Of a stretch of 41,694 nt of DNA, positions 18,275 through 27,428 are shown one piece after another. Every line of letters begins with the position of its first letter. Within the stretch, counting starts at the first letter, position 1. The notes below the pieces were generated by a model, which had not been told where the DNA came from, searched no databases, and saw only the letters and a list, made by a program, of their open reading frames with translations. Origin of the DNA: Lachnospiraceae bacterium (GTDB lineage Bacteria > Bacillota > Clostridia > Lachnospirales > Lachnospiraceae); NCBI GenBank assembly GCA_900752065.1, contig CAADTT010000104.1, positions 1 through 41,694 of the forward strand. The letters run 5' to 3'. The position numbers and the translations under genes were made by a program.

Positions 18275-20497
18275 CTACTCCACATCGTACTGAATATTCA
18301 CCGTGTGATATCCTTCATTCATCTCAATATATTGTTCCACTTTATTTTTTATCATAATCAAAATTTTCTTTTCCCGGTATTTCAGGTAGATCACCTTCCG
18401 GTAAATATCATTCACCTTTGCGATCTGCTCATCCACAGGCCCCAGCACCTGCACCTGACTCTTTTTCACCAGCACGTCGATAAACTTTTTCAGATAATCC
18501 ATCGCAAGCGTCAGATGCTCCTCTGACTCTCCGCTTCCGTGAATGACCAGCATCCCCCCGGACGGCGGATAACCTGCCAGCTTCCGAAACAGGATCTCCT
18601 GTTCATAAAACCCTTTGTAATCCTGAGCCGCCGCTGCACAGATGCTGTAATTTTCCGGATCGTAAGTCTGGATCACCACATTTCCTGCAAGGCTGTCCCG
18701 TCCTGCCCGTCCCGCCGCCTGGGTCAGCAGTTGAAAGGTACGCTCCCCGCAGCGGTAATCGTTGGCGTGAAGGGACAGATCTGCCGCCAGCACGCCCACC
18801 AGCGTCACGTTTGGAAAATCATGTCCTTTCACGATCATCTGGGTCCCGATCAGAATATCCGCTTCCCGTGAGGCAAACTTTTCCAGGATCTTCTGATGAC
18901 CGTCTTTCTCTCTGGTGGTGTCCATATCCATCCGCAGGATCCGTGCCTGCGGAAATTCCTTCTGTACCACTTCCTCCACCTGCTGGGTTCCCACCCGGAA
19001 GCTCCGCAGAAAGGCAGAACCGCAGGAAGGGCATTTTTCCATCTTCGGCACCTCGTAACCGCAGTAGTGGCACACCAGCCGCCCGTCTCTGTGCAGGGAA
19101 AGAGACACATCACAATGGGGACACTTGACGGCTTTGCCGCAGGCGCGGCAGGATAGAAATCCTGCATAACCCCGCCTGTTCAAAAACAGCATTGCCTGCT
19201 CTCCCTTCTGAAGCTTTTCCTCCAGCATCCTGTGAAGCCCTCTGCTCAAAATCGAACGGTTCCCGGCCTTCAGTTCTTCTCTCATGTCCACTACTTCTAC
19301 AGAAGGAAGCCGGCTCTCCTTCGCGCGCTTCTCTATGGTAAAGAGCGTATACTCTCCCGTTTTCGCCCGGTAATAGGCATCTACCGAGGGAGTGGCCGAG
19401 CCTAAAACGACCCGCGCTCCCTCGATCCTGGCACGCTGTATGGCAGTCTCCCTGGCATGATATCTGGGCGTCGTCTCACTTTTGTAGGTATCCTCATGCT
19501 CCTCGTCGATGATGATAACTCCCAAATTCTGAAAAGGAGTAAACAGAGCCGACCGGGGACCGATCATCACATCTACCAGTCCTTCTCTGGCACGCTGAAA
19601 CTGATCGAAGCGCTCGCTTTTGGAAAGCCTGGAGTTCATGATCGAGATCCGGTCACCGAATCTCCGATAAAAACGCATGACCATCTGATATGTCAGGGCA
19701 ATCTCCGGAATCAGAACAATAGCCTGCTGCCCCTTTTCCATAGCGTGGGCGATCAGTTCCATATAGATCTCCGTCTTCCCGCTTCCGGTGACTCCGTGGA
19801 TCAGGTACACGGGAGCTTCTCTTTTTTCCCATTCCCCGATGATCCCGTCCGCTACGGCCTGCTGCTCCACATTCAGACGGATCCGGTAATCGACATCTCC
19901 CTCCACCTGCACGGGGCTCCGGTACACCTTCCTGCTCACGCACTCCAGCACCTGCTGCTCTTCCAGAGCCTTCACCGCCGTCTGTGACACGTTCAGTTTC
20001 CCGGTGACAAATTCCATGGGAACCTCCCCCGCATCGATCAGCGCTTCCAGAAGCCTCTCCCGCGCCGTCTGGTGCTTTTTTCTGTAAAAGTCCAGTTTTT
20101 TCTCCGCCTCCTCCCGGTTCAGAAGAAGGCGCACGCTCTTTTTTTCTTTCTGCTTTATTTTCTGCTTCACCGGAAGTACCGTCTTCAAAGCCTGGATCAT
20201 GGTGGAACCATAAGTATCCCGCATCCATCCTGCCAGGGCGATCAGCCTGGATTCTACCGGGCTGGTGTCCGTGACCGTCTCCAGAATCTCCTTCATCTTC
20301 TCCGGTGCATACTCCGGCTTGTCGGTAATCTGGATCACATAGCCTTTGATCCGGCGGCTTCCCTTCCCAAAGGGCACCAGAACCACCATACCCACGGTCA
20401 GTGTCTCCCGCAGCCCCTCCGGAACCAGATACTGGAAGCTGCGGTCCAGCTTTTCATGGGTGATATCCACAATAATATTTGCATAAAGCTTTTCCAT
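18275..20497 (-). CDS. priA: Primosomal protein N' (PriA helicase)
   Basis: PriA restarts collapsed replication forks by loading the replicative helicase. An N-terminal 3'BD and winged-helix region (about 1-200) precedes the SF2 helicase core with GVTGSGKTEIY (Walker A) and DEEH (Walker B). A zinc-binding insert with several CxxC pairs (CRACGKAVKCPHCD and others) interrupts the second lobe, followed by QAAGRAGR (motif VI). Length is 740 aa. CAGGAG precedes the ATG. It opens the def-fmt part of the operon. Confidence 0.96.
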   Translation of the reverse strand: MEKLYANIIVDITHEKLDRSFQYLVPEGLRETLTVGMVVLVPFGKGSRRIKGYVIQITDKPEYAPEKMKEILETVTDTSPVESRLIALAGWMRDTYGSTMIQALKTVLPVKQKIKQKEKKSVRLLLNREEAEKKLDFYRKKHQTARERLLEALIDAGEVPMEFVTGKLNVSQTAVKALEEQQVLECVSRKVYRSPVQVEGDVDYRIRLNVEQQAVADGIIGEWEKREAPVYLIHGVTGSGKTEIYMELIAHAMEKGQQAIVLIPEIALTYQMVMRFYRRFGDRISIMNSRLSKSERFDQFQRAREGLVDVMIGPRSALFTPFQNLGVIIIDEEHEDTYKSETTPRYHARETAIQRARIEGARVVLGSATPSVDAYYRAKTGEYTLFTIEKRAKESRLPSVEVVDMREELKAGNRSILSRGLHRMLEEKLQKGEQAMLFLNRRGYAGFLSCRACGKAVKCPHCDVSLSLHRDGRLVCHYCGYEVPKMEKCPSCGSAFLRSFRVGTQQVEEVVQKEFPQARILRMDMDTTREKDGHQKILEKFASREADILIGTQMIVKGHDFPNVTLVGVLAADLSLHANDYRCGERTFQLLTQAAGRAGRDSLAGNVVIQTYDPENYSICAAAAQDYKGFYEQEILFRKLAGYPPSGGMLVIHGSGESEEHLTLAMDYLKKFIDVLVKKSQVQVLGPVDEQIAKVNDIYRKVIYLKYREKKILIMIKNKVEQYIEMNEGYHTVNIQYDVE

Positions 20498-20569
20498 GCT
20501 GTCTCCTGTCCTGCTTTCTTTCTGTATCCATCCGTGCCTGCTCCGTCCTATGCAAACCAGAAAAGTTTT

Positions 20570-22042
20570 TTAATGATTCTTTCTCCTGTCTTCCTCCAGG
20601 ATCTCCTGAATCAGCACCCTCTCATCCATCGGATACTTCTTCCCCTCAATCTCCTGGTAATCCTCATGTCCTTTTCCGGCCAATACGATCACATCCCCCG
20701 GCTGTCCATGATGGATGGCATAGGCGATCGCCTCTTTCCTGTCCGGTATCCGGACGAATTTCCCCTCTGTCCTGCGGATTCCCGTCTCGATATCGGCTAT
20801 GATATCCTCCGGCTTTTCAAACCGGGGGTTATCCGAAGTAATGATCGTCAGATCCGCCAGTCGTCCCGAAACCTCTCCCATCTCATACCGCCTGGATTTC
20901 GCCCGGTTTCCGCCGCAGCCGAAAAGACATACCAGACGCCTGGGATGATATTCTCTCAGGGTCGTAAGCAGGCTCTCCAGACTCATGGCATTATGGGCGT
21001 AGTCGATCATCAGCGTAAATTCATCGGACACTTTCACCATCTCGATCCTGCCCTTTACCTTCGCCTTTTTCAGCGCTTCGATGATATCCTTCTTCTCCAC
21101 GCCGAAATGCCTGCATATAGCGATGGCCGTCAGGGAATTGTAAACACTGAATCTGCCGGGGATATCGATCTCCACATCCATGTCCAGCAGCCCCGCCACA
21201 TGATAATCAATGCCCAGATAACCGGGACGCGTCACCATGTGGGGATTTTCCGCCCGCAGATCCGCCTTTTCGGAAAATCCGAAGGTTTCGATCTGGCAGG
21301 TGTGACCCTCCAGCACCTGTGCAAGATGCTCGTCATCTGCATTGACAATCCCAATCTTACACTGTTTAAAGAGCATTCCCTTCCAGTACATATACTCCTC
21401 AAAGCTGGCATGTTCCGCAGGTCCGATATGATCCGGCTGGATGTTTGTAAAAATTCCAATTTCAAAAGGAATCCCCGCCGTCCGGTGCAGCATAAGCCCC
21501 TGGGAGGAAACCTCCATCACCACACAATCACAGCCTGTTTCCACCATTTTTGCAAAATATTCCTGAATGGTACAGGACTCCGGTGTTGTATTTTTCGCCG
21601 GGATCACCTCATCTCCGATGATCGCCTCAATGGTGCCGATCAGCCCTACCTTGTGTCCCGCCGACTCCAGGATCGACTTCACCATATAGGTGGTAGTCGT
21701 CTTTCCCTTCGTCCCGGTGATTCCAATCACCTTCAGCTTCTCCGCAGGATAATCGAACCAGGCTGCAGAAATCAGTGCCATCGCATAGCGGCTGTCTTTT
21801 ACCTTTATCACAGTCACATCCTCCGGAACTGTGACCGTTTCCTCCACTACAAGAACCCTGGCTCCCTTCTTCACCACCTCAGGCACATAGGCATGGCCGT
21901 CCACAACTGCGCCTCTGATACAAATAAAAAGAGCGCCCTCGCTCACCTTCCGTGAATCATTGATGACATCCTTCACCTCCACATCAAGGCTGCCGCTTAT
22001 GCACTCATATTCCAGTCTTTCCAGTAATTTTGTTAATTTCAT
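20570..22042 (-). CDS. murE: UDP-MurNAc-L-Ala-D-Glu:meso-DAP ligase (MurE)
   Basis: MurE adds the third amino acid of the peptidoglycan stem. GITGTKGKTTTTYMV is the ATP-binding loop, and FTNIQPDHIG and DYAHN follow. The substrate motif is DNPR (within SDNPRFEKPED), the signature for meso-diaminopimelate rather than Lys. I start at the sixth codon of the longest ORF (22040-22042), where GGAGG stands 9 nt upstream; 490 aa result. It lies upstream of priA on the same strand with a 72-bp gap and its own promoter candidate. Confidence 0.95.
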   Translation of the reverse strand: MKLTKLLERLEYECISGSLDVEVKDVINDSRKVSEGALFICIRGAVVDGHAYVPEVVKKGARVLVVEETVTVPEDVTVIKVKDSRYAMALISAAWFDYPAEKLKVIGITGTKGKTTTTYMVKSILESAGHKVGLIGTIEAIIGDEVIPAKNTTPESCTIQEYFAKMVETGCDCVVMEVSSQGLMLHRTAGIPFEIGIFTNIQPDHIGPAEHASFEEYMYWKGMLFKQCKIGIVNADDEHLAQVLEGHTCQIETFGFSEKADLRAENPHMVTRPGYLGIDYHVAGLLDMDVEIDIPGRFSVYNSLTAIAICRHFGVEKKDIIEALKKAKVKGRIEMVKVSDEFTLMIDYAHNAMSLESLLTTLREYHPRRLVCLFGCGGNRAKSRRYEMGEVSGRLADLTIITSDNPRFEKPEDIIADIETGIRRTEGKFVRIPDRKEAIAYAIHHGQPGDVIVLAGKGHEDYQEIEGKKYPMDERVLIQEILEEDRRKNH

Positions 22043-22094
22043 GGCTGTTACCTCCATTTTGATAACGATTCCGCTATCTTCTCCATTATTCTAT

Positions 22095-22123
22095 AGGATA
22101 GCATACTTATATAGAGTTTTCAA
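22095..22123 (-). promoter_or_regulatory. Candidate promoter of murE and the downstream operon
   Basis: On the minus strand, TTGAAA (22118-22123) and TATCCT (22095-22100) are separated by 17 bp, just after the terminator of the preceding gene. The -10 is weak, so the assignment is tentative. Confidence 0.45.
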
Positions 22124-22159
22124 AAGAAAAAATGCACAGATTCCTTTTTTCTGTGCATT
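22123..22159 (-). terminator. Terminator of the first sulfotransferase gene
   Basis: Arms AATGCACAGA (22131-22140) and TCTGTGCATT (22150-22159) are followed on the minus strand by a T-rich run. The site separates the sulfotransferase from murE and abuts the murE -35 region. Confidence 0.85.
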
Positions 22160-22171
22160 CCTTCCTTATTA

Positions 22172-23317
22172 TTATTGACTTTCATGATTCAGGATGTTCT
22201 TTACCCTGCGGTATATTTTATTGATTCGGCGGTTCTCCCGCTCCTCCGCCAATTCTTTCCATCTTGTCTCCAGTTTCACAATCTTCTTTTCCTGTGCGCA
22301 GATAACCTCTGTCATAGAAATGAGGATATCTTTCCAGAGATTTTCTTCATCCAGATGCCATTTGGCAAGCTCCTCCTCCGGTTCCTCAAACAGCACTCCG
22401 TCTTCCCTTCCGAAATATTCCTTCGCCAGCCTCCGGTTTCCCTCTTCAAAGAGAGACATAAATTCCTTTCTCTGCTCCCCGGAAAAAAATCCTTCCCTTC
22501 TGCGGACCTTTTCCCCTGTCTTCACAGAACTGGCCAAAACCAGCGGTCCCGCCATAAAGTTTTCAAGCTCCCGGTACTCCGGCACTCCATTCATAACCCG
22601 TTTGAATTCTATATAATTCCCCGCTAACCCCGCATTGCTCACCTTTTCCGACATCACATAATTTCCATCCAGGGACAATCCCAGAACTTCCAGAAAATCT
22701 GCAAAAATCAAATTTCTGTTTTTTATGTATTTCTCCTGATCATAGATGCGGATCAGAAGATTTTCCCTGCCTAACTGCCGCTCCAGTTCTTTTATGCCGG
22801 AATCATAATCCATAACAAACTTTTTTACGACATTTCCCTTCAGATAATCCGAAAACTCTCCCGCCATTCTATGATTGGACTTTACCGCATGGCTGTACAG
22901 AGATTCTATGAAGGTATCCTGCCTCCGCAAATATAAAATAACCTTCAGATCACAGTTGATTTTTCTGAAGCTTTCCGCCAGTTCTGTCCAGAAATCCTGT
23001 TTCTTCGCCGCATAATGCCAGATCAGCTCATCCGAAAGAACAATATTCTCAATATTCTCCGCCAGCTCTCCAAGCTGCCGGCAGGCCATTTTTATAACTT
23101 CCTGCTGATCTACGTTCTGATCCAGCAGATTTTTCCTTCCTGCATAATAAACCACAAAATGACCATTCCGAAAAAAGAACTGCTCCGGCAGCCCTAATTC
23201 CAGTCTTGGGTAGAGAAAGCCCTGTTCTTTCAGATATTCCCTGTTCGTATCCAGAAACCTCTGCAGTGCAGACGTTCCCGTCTTCATAGTGCCAATATGT
23301 AAATATACTGTCGCCAT
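22172..23317 (-). CDS. PAPS-type sulfotransferase-like protein (copy 1)
   Basis: The product (381 aa from the ATG at 23315-23317) starts with TVYLHIGTMKTGTSALQ, the 5'-phosphosulfate-binding P-loop (KTGTSAL) of sulfotransferases. A later IVLSDE and VILYLRRQDTFIESLYS fit the 3'-phosphate-binding Arg/Ser region. The C-terminus carries charged helices. No signal peptide is seen, so it is expected to be cytosolic. It is a clear paralogue of the sulfotransferase near 36 kb: both share NYIExKRxxNGVPEYR and the same start. The open frame extends 30 codons upstream, but paralogy supports the inner ATG. It stands alone between its terminator and a secreted SGNH protein gene. The acceptor is unknown; a surface glycan is a guess. 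Confidence 0.72.
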   Translation of the reverse strand: MATVYLHIGTMKTGTSALQRFLDTNREYLKEQGFLYPRLELGLPEQFFFRNGHFVVYYAGRKNLLDQNVDQQEVIKMACRQLGELAENIENIVLSDELIWHYAAKKQDFWTELAESFRKINCDLKVILYLRRQDTFIESLYSHAVKSNHRMAGEFSDYLKGNVVKKFVMDYDSGIKELERQLGRENLLIRIYDQEKYIKNRNLIFADFLEVLGLSLDGNYVMSEKVSNAGLAGNYIEFKRVMNGVPEYRELENFMAGPLVLASSVKTGEKVRRREGFFSGEQRKEFMSLFEEGNRRLAKEYFGREDGVLFEEPEEELAKWHLDEENLWKDILISMTEVICAQEKKIVKLETRWKELAEERENRRINKIYRRVKNILNHESQ

Positions 23318-23515
23318 AATTTTATTCGGAAGCTTCCATTTTCCTCCTTTTTTTAATCCGCCGACATGGATAAAAGAAAAATCCTTCTCTCTTATATTAC
23401 GATACACATTGTACTATGGAATTTTGATGTAATTTCATGTTTTCTTAATATTTTTCAATTTTTTGTAACTTTCAAACCGTCCGACATTTCCCGGGAATCG
23501 CAGACAGCCGATTTC

Positions 23516-24622
23516 TTAACCTGTCGCAGAAATCACAAAATGATAGATAGCACGGTAAACAGACGAGGTGTAATGAATTCCATCCACGGTCCCCGCGCCC
23601 GCTTTTACATTCCGGATCAACCCCTGACCCGTCAGATAATTGTAACAATCCAGATATGCTCCCGGAAATGCCGCCTGCATGCTGGCATTAAACGTCTGGA
23701 TTTTCGCATTGCTGACGATCGCCGTACTGTATCCGCTTGCCTTTGCCAGCTTCTGCTCAATCGGATTTACCGACAGAAAATAAAATCTCGCCTGAGGATA
23801 TTGATAAATCAAATTCTGATAACAAGCAATATAATTTGAGATATTTGCCAGGTCATTTACACCAAGATTCAAAATAACCTTTGCATACGGCGTCTTCTTC
23901 AGCGCTCTCTTCAACTGCCGGATTCCCTCGCCCGAAAACCACTGATATCCTTCTCCGACCTTTCCGATATAGACACTGTCATCACCAATCGTATTCTGCA
24001 TTCCTACGGTGCGGGAATCTCCCACAAAAATATACTTCGCCGGCTGTTCCTCCGGCTGACCATCTTCCAGATTCACTACTGTCCGTCTACCATCATGATC
24101 CACATAATATCCGTCAACAACAGTATCTCTGGCCATAATGCCGTCCGCTCCGAGATAGCAGTCATCAACCCAGCAGCCCTTTTGCATGACTCCCTTTTCG
24201 TTAAAATAATATCTTAATTCTTTAATATTTTTCCATCCGGTCAGCGCCGCCCCTGTTCTGGTTGAAAAGTAATACTTTCTGCCTCCCACCGTTTTCCATC
24301 CGGTCTTTAACACGCCTTTGGCATTCAGAAAATAATACTGTCCTTTATACTTTTTCATTCCTGTCACACGGCAGCCTTTGCTGTCAAAATAATATAGTTT
24401 CCCCCGGATCAGCAGCCAGGTCTTTCTCGCATATTTTCCTGTCGCAGTGTAGCGGTAATGATATCCGGCGCTGCTCTTTACCCATTTCCCTTTCGGTGTG
24501 GTTTTTGCGGAAACCTGCCGGATCAGATTGCTTCCGGAAGCTGCTTCTGCCCGCCCTGCTCCTGCGCTGCACAGACAGATAACACAAAGAAAGAGCATAA
24601 GAATGTATTTAATCTGTTTCAT
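23516..24622 (-). CDS. Secreted protein with cell-wall-binding repeats and SGNH-like hydrolase domain
   Basis: A signal peptide (about 1-28, hydrophobic core then AEAA) is followed by about six aromatic/Gly repeats of the choline/glucan-binding type, such as GKLYYFDSKGCRVTG and GQYYFLNAKGVLKTG (about 45-175). The C-terminal half has SGNH-like blocks: FVGDSRTVG with the candidate nucleophile Ser, LNLGVNDL, and a final DGIHYTS with the Asp-His pair. This suggests a surface esterase or deacetylase acting on cell-wall glycans. The ATG at 24620-24622 has AAAGG 9 nt before it, and an extended -10 promoter lies just upstream. The substrate is unknown. Its neighbour is the first sulfotransferase, 198 bp downstream, which may be co-transcribed. 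Confidence 0.78.
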   Translation of the reverse strand: MKQIKYILMLFLCVICLCSAGAGRAEAASGSNLIRQVSAKTTPKGKWVKSSAGYHYRYTATGKYARKTWLLIRGKLYYFDSKGCRVTGMKKYKGQYYFLNAKGVLKTGWKTVGGRKYYFSTRTGAALTGWKNIKELRYYFNEKGVMQKGCWVDDCYLGADGIMARDTVVDGYYVDHDGRRTVVNLEDGQPEEQPAKYIFVGDSRTVGMQNTIGDDSVYIGKVGEGYQWFSGEGIRQLKRALKKTPYAKVILNLGVNDLANISNYIACYQNLIYQYPQARFYFLSVNPIEQKLAKASGYSTAIVSNAKIQTFNASMQAAFPGAYLDCYNYLTGQGLIRNVKAGAGTVDGIHYTSSVYRAIYHFVISATG

Positions 24623-24653
24623 AAATATTGCCTTTCTTTTACGATTTTGTATC

Positions 24654-24682
24654 ATTATAACAATGCCCCGCCAGAAAAGCAA
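24654..24682 (-). promoter_or_regulatory. Promoter of the repeat/SGNH protein gene
   Basis: On the minus strand, TTGCTT (24677-24682), 17 bp, then TATAAT (24654-24659) preceded by TGT, an extended -10. This leaves a leader of about 25 nt before the start codon. Confidence 0.8.
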
Positions 24683-24699
24683 GAAAAATCGTGTCACAT

Positions 24700-24753
24700 T
24701 TTAGCCAAAGGCTAAAAAATCGTAACAGTATGTCAATGACATACCGTTACGAT
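24700..24753 (-). terminator. Terminator of the formate channel gene
   Basis: A 16-bp stem (arms about 24719-24734 and 24738-24753) is followed on the minus strand by TTTTTT. The single imperfect pair is G-U on the minus-strand RNA and A-C on the plus strand, which fits minus-strand use. A second small palindrome, TTTTAGCC-AAA-GGCTAAAA (24700-24717), overlaps the T-run. Confidence 0.85.
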
Positions 24754-24774
24754 CATCCTATTCACAATATTCTG

Positions 24775-25548
24775 TTATTTTGTATTTCTGGAAATCAGAT
24801 AGTAAGGTACGCCTACAAACAGCACGCCTCCCACCATATTTCCCAGGGTGACGATCACCAGATTGTAGAGCGCTCCGCCGATGGTAACCGCCTCACCGCT
24901 ATGGTTCAGCAGCGCTATGGAAAAGAATGTCATGTTTGCAATGCTGTGCTCAAATCCGCATGCCACAAACGTCATGACACCGCAGATGATCAGCGCCACC
25001 TTGCCAGCCTCTGTCTTCATCTTAATGCTGCACCAGACAGCCAGGCAGACACAGATATTACATAAGATTGCCTTTGTAAAAAGCTGCAGCGGCGCACCCG
25101 CCATTTTTGCAGCAGCCGTATTTGCGATAAAAGTTCCCACTTCTTCGCCGCCGCCAATGCCTGTCAGCGCAAAGAGTATGGATACTATAACAGATCCTGC
25201 CAGATTGCCCAAAAAGCACACTGCCCAAACCTTACAGACCTTTCCCCAGCTCATCTCTTTTTTCAGAGCAGCACAGCTCATCACAAAATTATTTCCGGTA
25301 AAAAGCTCTGCGCCTGCCATCACGACGAAGCACAGACCAACGGAAAAGATCAGTCCGGAGATCAGTTTTGTCGCATAGGAACCTCCCGCAGAAAAATACC
25401 CTCCAACGATACACATCAGGATGCTTCCCAATCCTATGAACAGACCTGCCATACAGGAAGACATAAAATATCCCAGCGGATTTTTCTCCAGCAGATTCAG
25501 CTTCCCTTTCGCTGCATTGCAGGCTGCCTGATATTCTTCACCAAACAT
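24775..25548 (-). CDS. Formate/nitrite transporter family channel (FocA-like)
   Basis: This pentameric FNT channel probably passes formate across the membrane. About six membrane segments run through the 257 aa. Family blocks include FIGLGSIL near the first helix, AGAELFTGNNFVM (central, ELFTGN) and CGFEHSIANMTFF (EHSIANM). I start at the ATG 25546-25548 with AAGGTGG upstream, rather than at an earlier GTG. It sits directly downstream of fhs, across a terminator hairpin, which supports formate rather than nitrite as the substrate. Confidence 0.9.
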   Translation of the reverse strand: MFGEEYQAACNAAKGKLNLLEKNPLGYFMSSCMAGLFIGLGSILMCIVGGYFSAGGSYATKLISGLIFSVGLCFVVMAGAELFTGNNFVMSCAALKKEMSWGKVCKVWAVCFLGNLAGSVIVSILFALTGIGGGEEVGTFIANTAAAKMAGAPLQLFTKAILCNICVCLAVWCSIKMKTEAGKVALIICGVMTFVACGFEHSIANMTFFSIALLNHSGEAVTIGGALYNLVIVTLGNMVGGVLFVGVPYYLISRNTK

Positions 25549-25570
25549 AAAATATCCCACCTTTCATTAT

Positions 25571-25595
25571 AAAAGGCGCTGCGTAATGCAGCGCC
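25571..25595 (-). terminator. Terminator-like hairpin between fhs and the formate channel
   Basis: Perfect 8-bp GC-rich arms (25575-25582 and 25588-25595, GGCGCTGC / GCAGCGCC) are followed by TTTTAT on the minus strand. Because no separate promoter is obvious for the downstream gene, partial read-through from fhs is likely. Confidence 0.75.
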
Positions 25596-25608
25596 CTGTA
25601 TCCATTTC

Positions 25609-27294
25609 TTAGAACAGTCCGGAAATCTTTCCTGTTTCGTCTACATCGATTCTCTCAGCAGCCGGAACCTTAGGAAGACCTGGCATCGTCATGATCTCTC
25701 CTGTCAGAGCAACGATAAAGCCTGCGCCTGCGGAAACTTTCAGGTTACGCACGGTTACTTCAAAGTCTGTCGGAGCACCCAGCTTCGTCTGGTCATCTGT
25801 CAGGCTGTACTGTGTCTTAGCTACACAGATCGGCATATTGCCGCATCCCATATCTTCTAACTGTTTTGCCTGCTTCTGCGCATTTGCTGTCAGAACAACT
25901 CTCTTGCCGCCGTAGATCTTCTGAACGATGGCGTTCAGCTTATCTTCGATGCTGCCCTCCAGCTCGTAGGAGAATGTGAAGTCATTCGGCTGCTCAACCA
26001 GCTCCAGAACCTTCTCAGCCAGAGCAACGCCGCCTTCGCCGCCCTTTGCCCATACTTCAGACAGAGCAACGTTTACGCCCAGCTCTTTACATTTTGCTTC
26101 CACCAGATCCAGCTCAGCCTTGGTATCTGTCGGGAACGCATTGATTGCAACAACACACGGAAGCTTGTATACGTTCTTAATATTGCTTACATGCTTCAGC
26201 AGGTTCGGAAGACCTTTCTCCAGAGCCTCCAGGTTCTCATTGTTCAGGTCAGCCTTTGCCACGCCGCCGTTGTATTTCAGCGCACGTACCGTAGCTACGA
26301 TAACGACTGCATTCGGCTTCAGGCCTGCCATACGGCACTTGATATCCAGGAACTTCTCTGCACCCAGGTCAGCACCGAAACCAGCCTCTGTGATCGTGTA
26401 GTCAGCCAGCTTCATAGCCATTCTTGTAGCAGTTACAGAGTTACATCCATGAGCAATGTTTGCGAACGGACCACCGTGTACGATCGCCGGTACATGCTCC
26501 AGCGTCTGAACCAGGTTCGGTTTCAGGGCATCCTTCAGAAGAGCCGTCATAGCACCCTCTGCGTGCAGGTCACCTGCGGTAACCGGCTTCTGCTCTGACG
26601 GTTTTCCATATGTATAACCGATGATGATTCTTGCAAGTCTCTTCTTTAAGTCTGTGATATCGCTTGCCAGACACAGAACTGCCATGATCTCGGATGCAAC
26701 TGTGATATCATAGCCATCCTCTCTCGGCACGCCGTTTGTTCTTCCGCCCAGTCCGTCTACTACATTACGGAGCTGACGGTCGTTCATATCTACACATCTT
26801 CTCCATGTGATCTTTCTCGGGTCAATATTTAAAGCATTTCCCTGGAAAATATGGTTGTCGATCATTGCTGCCAGCAGGTTGTTTGCTGCGCCGATCGCAT
26901 GGAAATCACCTGTGAAATGAAGGTTGATGTCCTCCATCGGAACTACCTGTGCATATCCGCCGCCTGCAGCGCCGCCTTTTACTCCGAATACAGGTCCGAG
27001 GGACGGCTCACGAAGCGCTACCATAACATTCTTTCCAAGTTTCTGCATACCATCTGCCAGACCTACCGTCGTCGTTGTCTTACCTTCTCCTGCCGGTGTC
27101 GGGTTGATCGCCGTTACCAGGACCAGTTTTCCATCCTGCTTATCTGTCTCTTTTAACAGATTGTAGTCGATTTTTGCTTTGTACTTTCCGTACTGCTCCA
27201 GATACTTCTCATCGATGCCTGCCTTTGCAGCGATCTCCGTAATTGGAGCCATCGTGGTTTCCTGTGCGATTTCGATGTCTGATTTGTAACCCAT
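25609..27294 (-). CDS. fhs: Formate-tetrahydrofolate ligase
   Basis: Fhs makes 10-formyl-THF from formate, THF and ATP, feeding purine synthesis, Met-tRNA formylation and, in acetogens, the methyl branch of the Wood-Ljungdahl pathway. TPAGEGKTTTTVGL is the P-loop (near residue 65), and EPSLGPVFGVKGGAAGGGYAQ (split across a family-wide signature) and HGGPFANIAHGCNS are characteristic. The ATG at 27292-27294 has AAGGAGA upstream; the open frame continues 10 codons further without support. Length 561 aa is normal. A leader of about 370 nt contains ZTP-like and THF-like riboswitches. A formate channel follows. Confidence 0.97.
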   Translation of the reverse strand: MGYKSDIEIAQETTMAPITEIAAKAGIDEKYLEQYGKYKAKIDYNLLKETDKQDGKLVLVTAINPTPAGEGKTTTTVGLADGMQKLGKNVMVALREPSLGPVFGVKGGAAGGGYAQVVPMEDINLHFTGDFHAIGAANNLLAAMIDNHIFQGNALNIDPRKITWRRCVDMNDRQLRNVVDGLGGRTNGVPREDGYDITVASEIMAVLCLASDITDLKKRLARIIIGYTYGKPSEQKPVTAGDLHAEGAMTALLKDALKPNLVQTLEHVPAIVHGGPFANIAHGCNSVTATRMAMKLADYTITEAGFGADLGAEKFLDIKCRMAGLKPNAVVIVATVRALKYNGGVAKADLNNENLEALEKGLPNLLKHVSNIKNVYKLPCVVAINAFPTDTKAELDLVEAKCKELGVNVALSEVWAKGGEGGVALAEKVLELVEQPNDFTFSYELEGSIEDKLNAIVQKIYGGKRVVLTANAQKQAKQLEDMGCGNMPICVAKTQYSLTDDQTKLGAPTDFEVTVRNLKVSAGAGFIVALTGEIMTMPGLPKVPAAERIDVDETGKISGLF

Positions 27295-27351
27295 AATTAA
27301 AAATCTCCTTTCATTTTTCCGCATTTTTACGGGATTTTAGTGTTTTTGGGC

Positions 27352-27428
27352 AAAAAAATGCCGCGCAAATATAATGGACGGGTATGTCCATCGTTTACGC
27401 AGTAGCGGAAGCGACATTATAACGCGGC
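27352..27428 (-). terminator. Terminator overlapping the THF riboswitch
   Basis: On the minus strand, GCCGCG-TT-ATAATG (27415-27428) can pair with CATTAT-ATTTG-CGCGGC (27360-27376), followed by seven T after one A. An inner ATGGAC/GTCCAT hairpin fills the loop. The 5' arm is also part of the THF aptamer, so terminator and aptamer look mutually exclusive. Confidence 0.72.

Noticed and set aside
17185..18357. 390-aa plus-strand ORF
   Set aside because: Antisense to fmt, def and the end of priA, with no family features.
20072..21955. 627-aa plus-strand ORF
   Set aside because: It is antisense to priA and murE, both unmistakable; long antisense frames are common in GC-biased third positions.
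23320..23345. Five-codon leader ORF (MEASE) before sulfotransferase copy 1
   Set aside because: An ATG follows GGAGG and ends just before the gene start, but the spacing is very short and five codons are too few to separate from chance.
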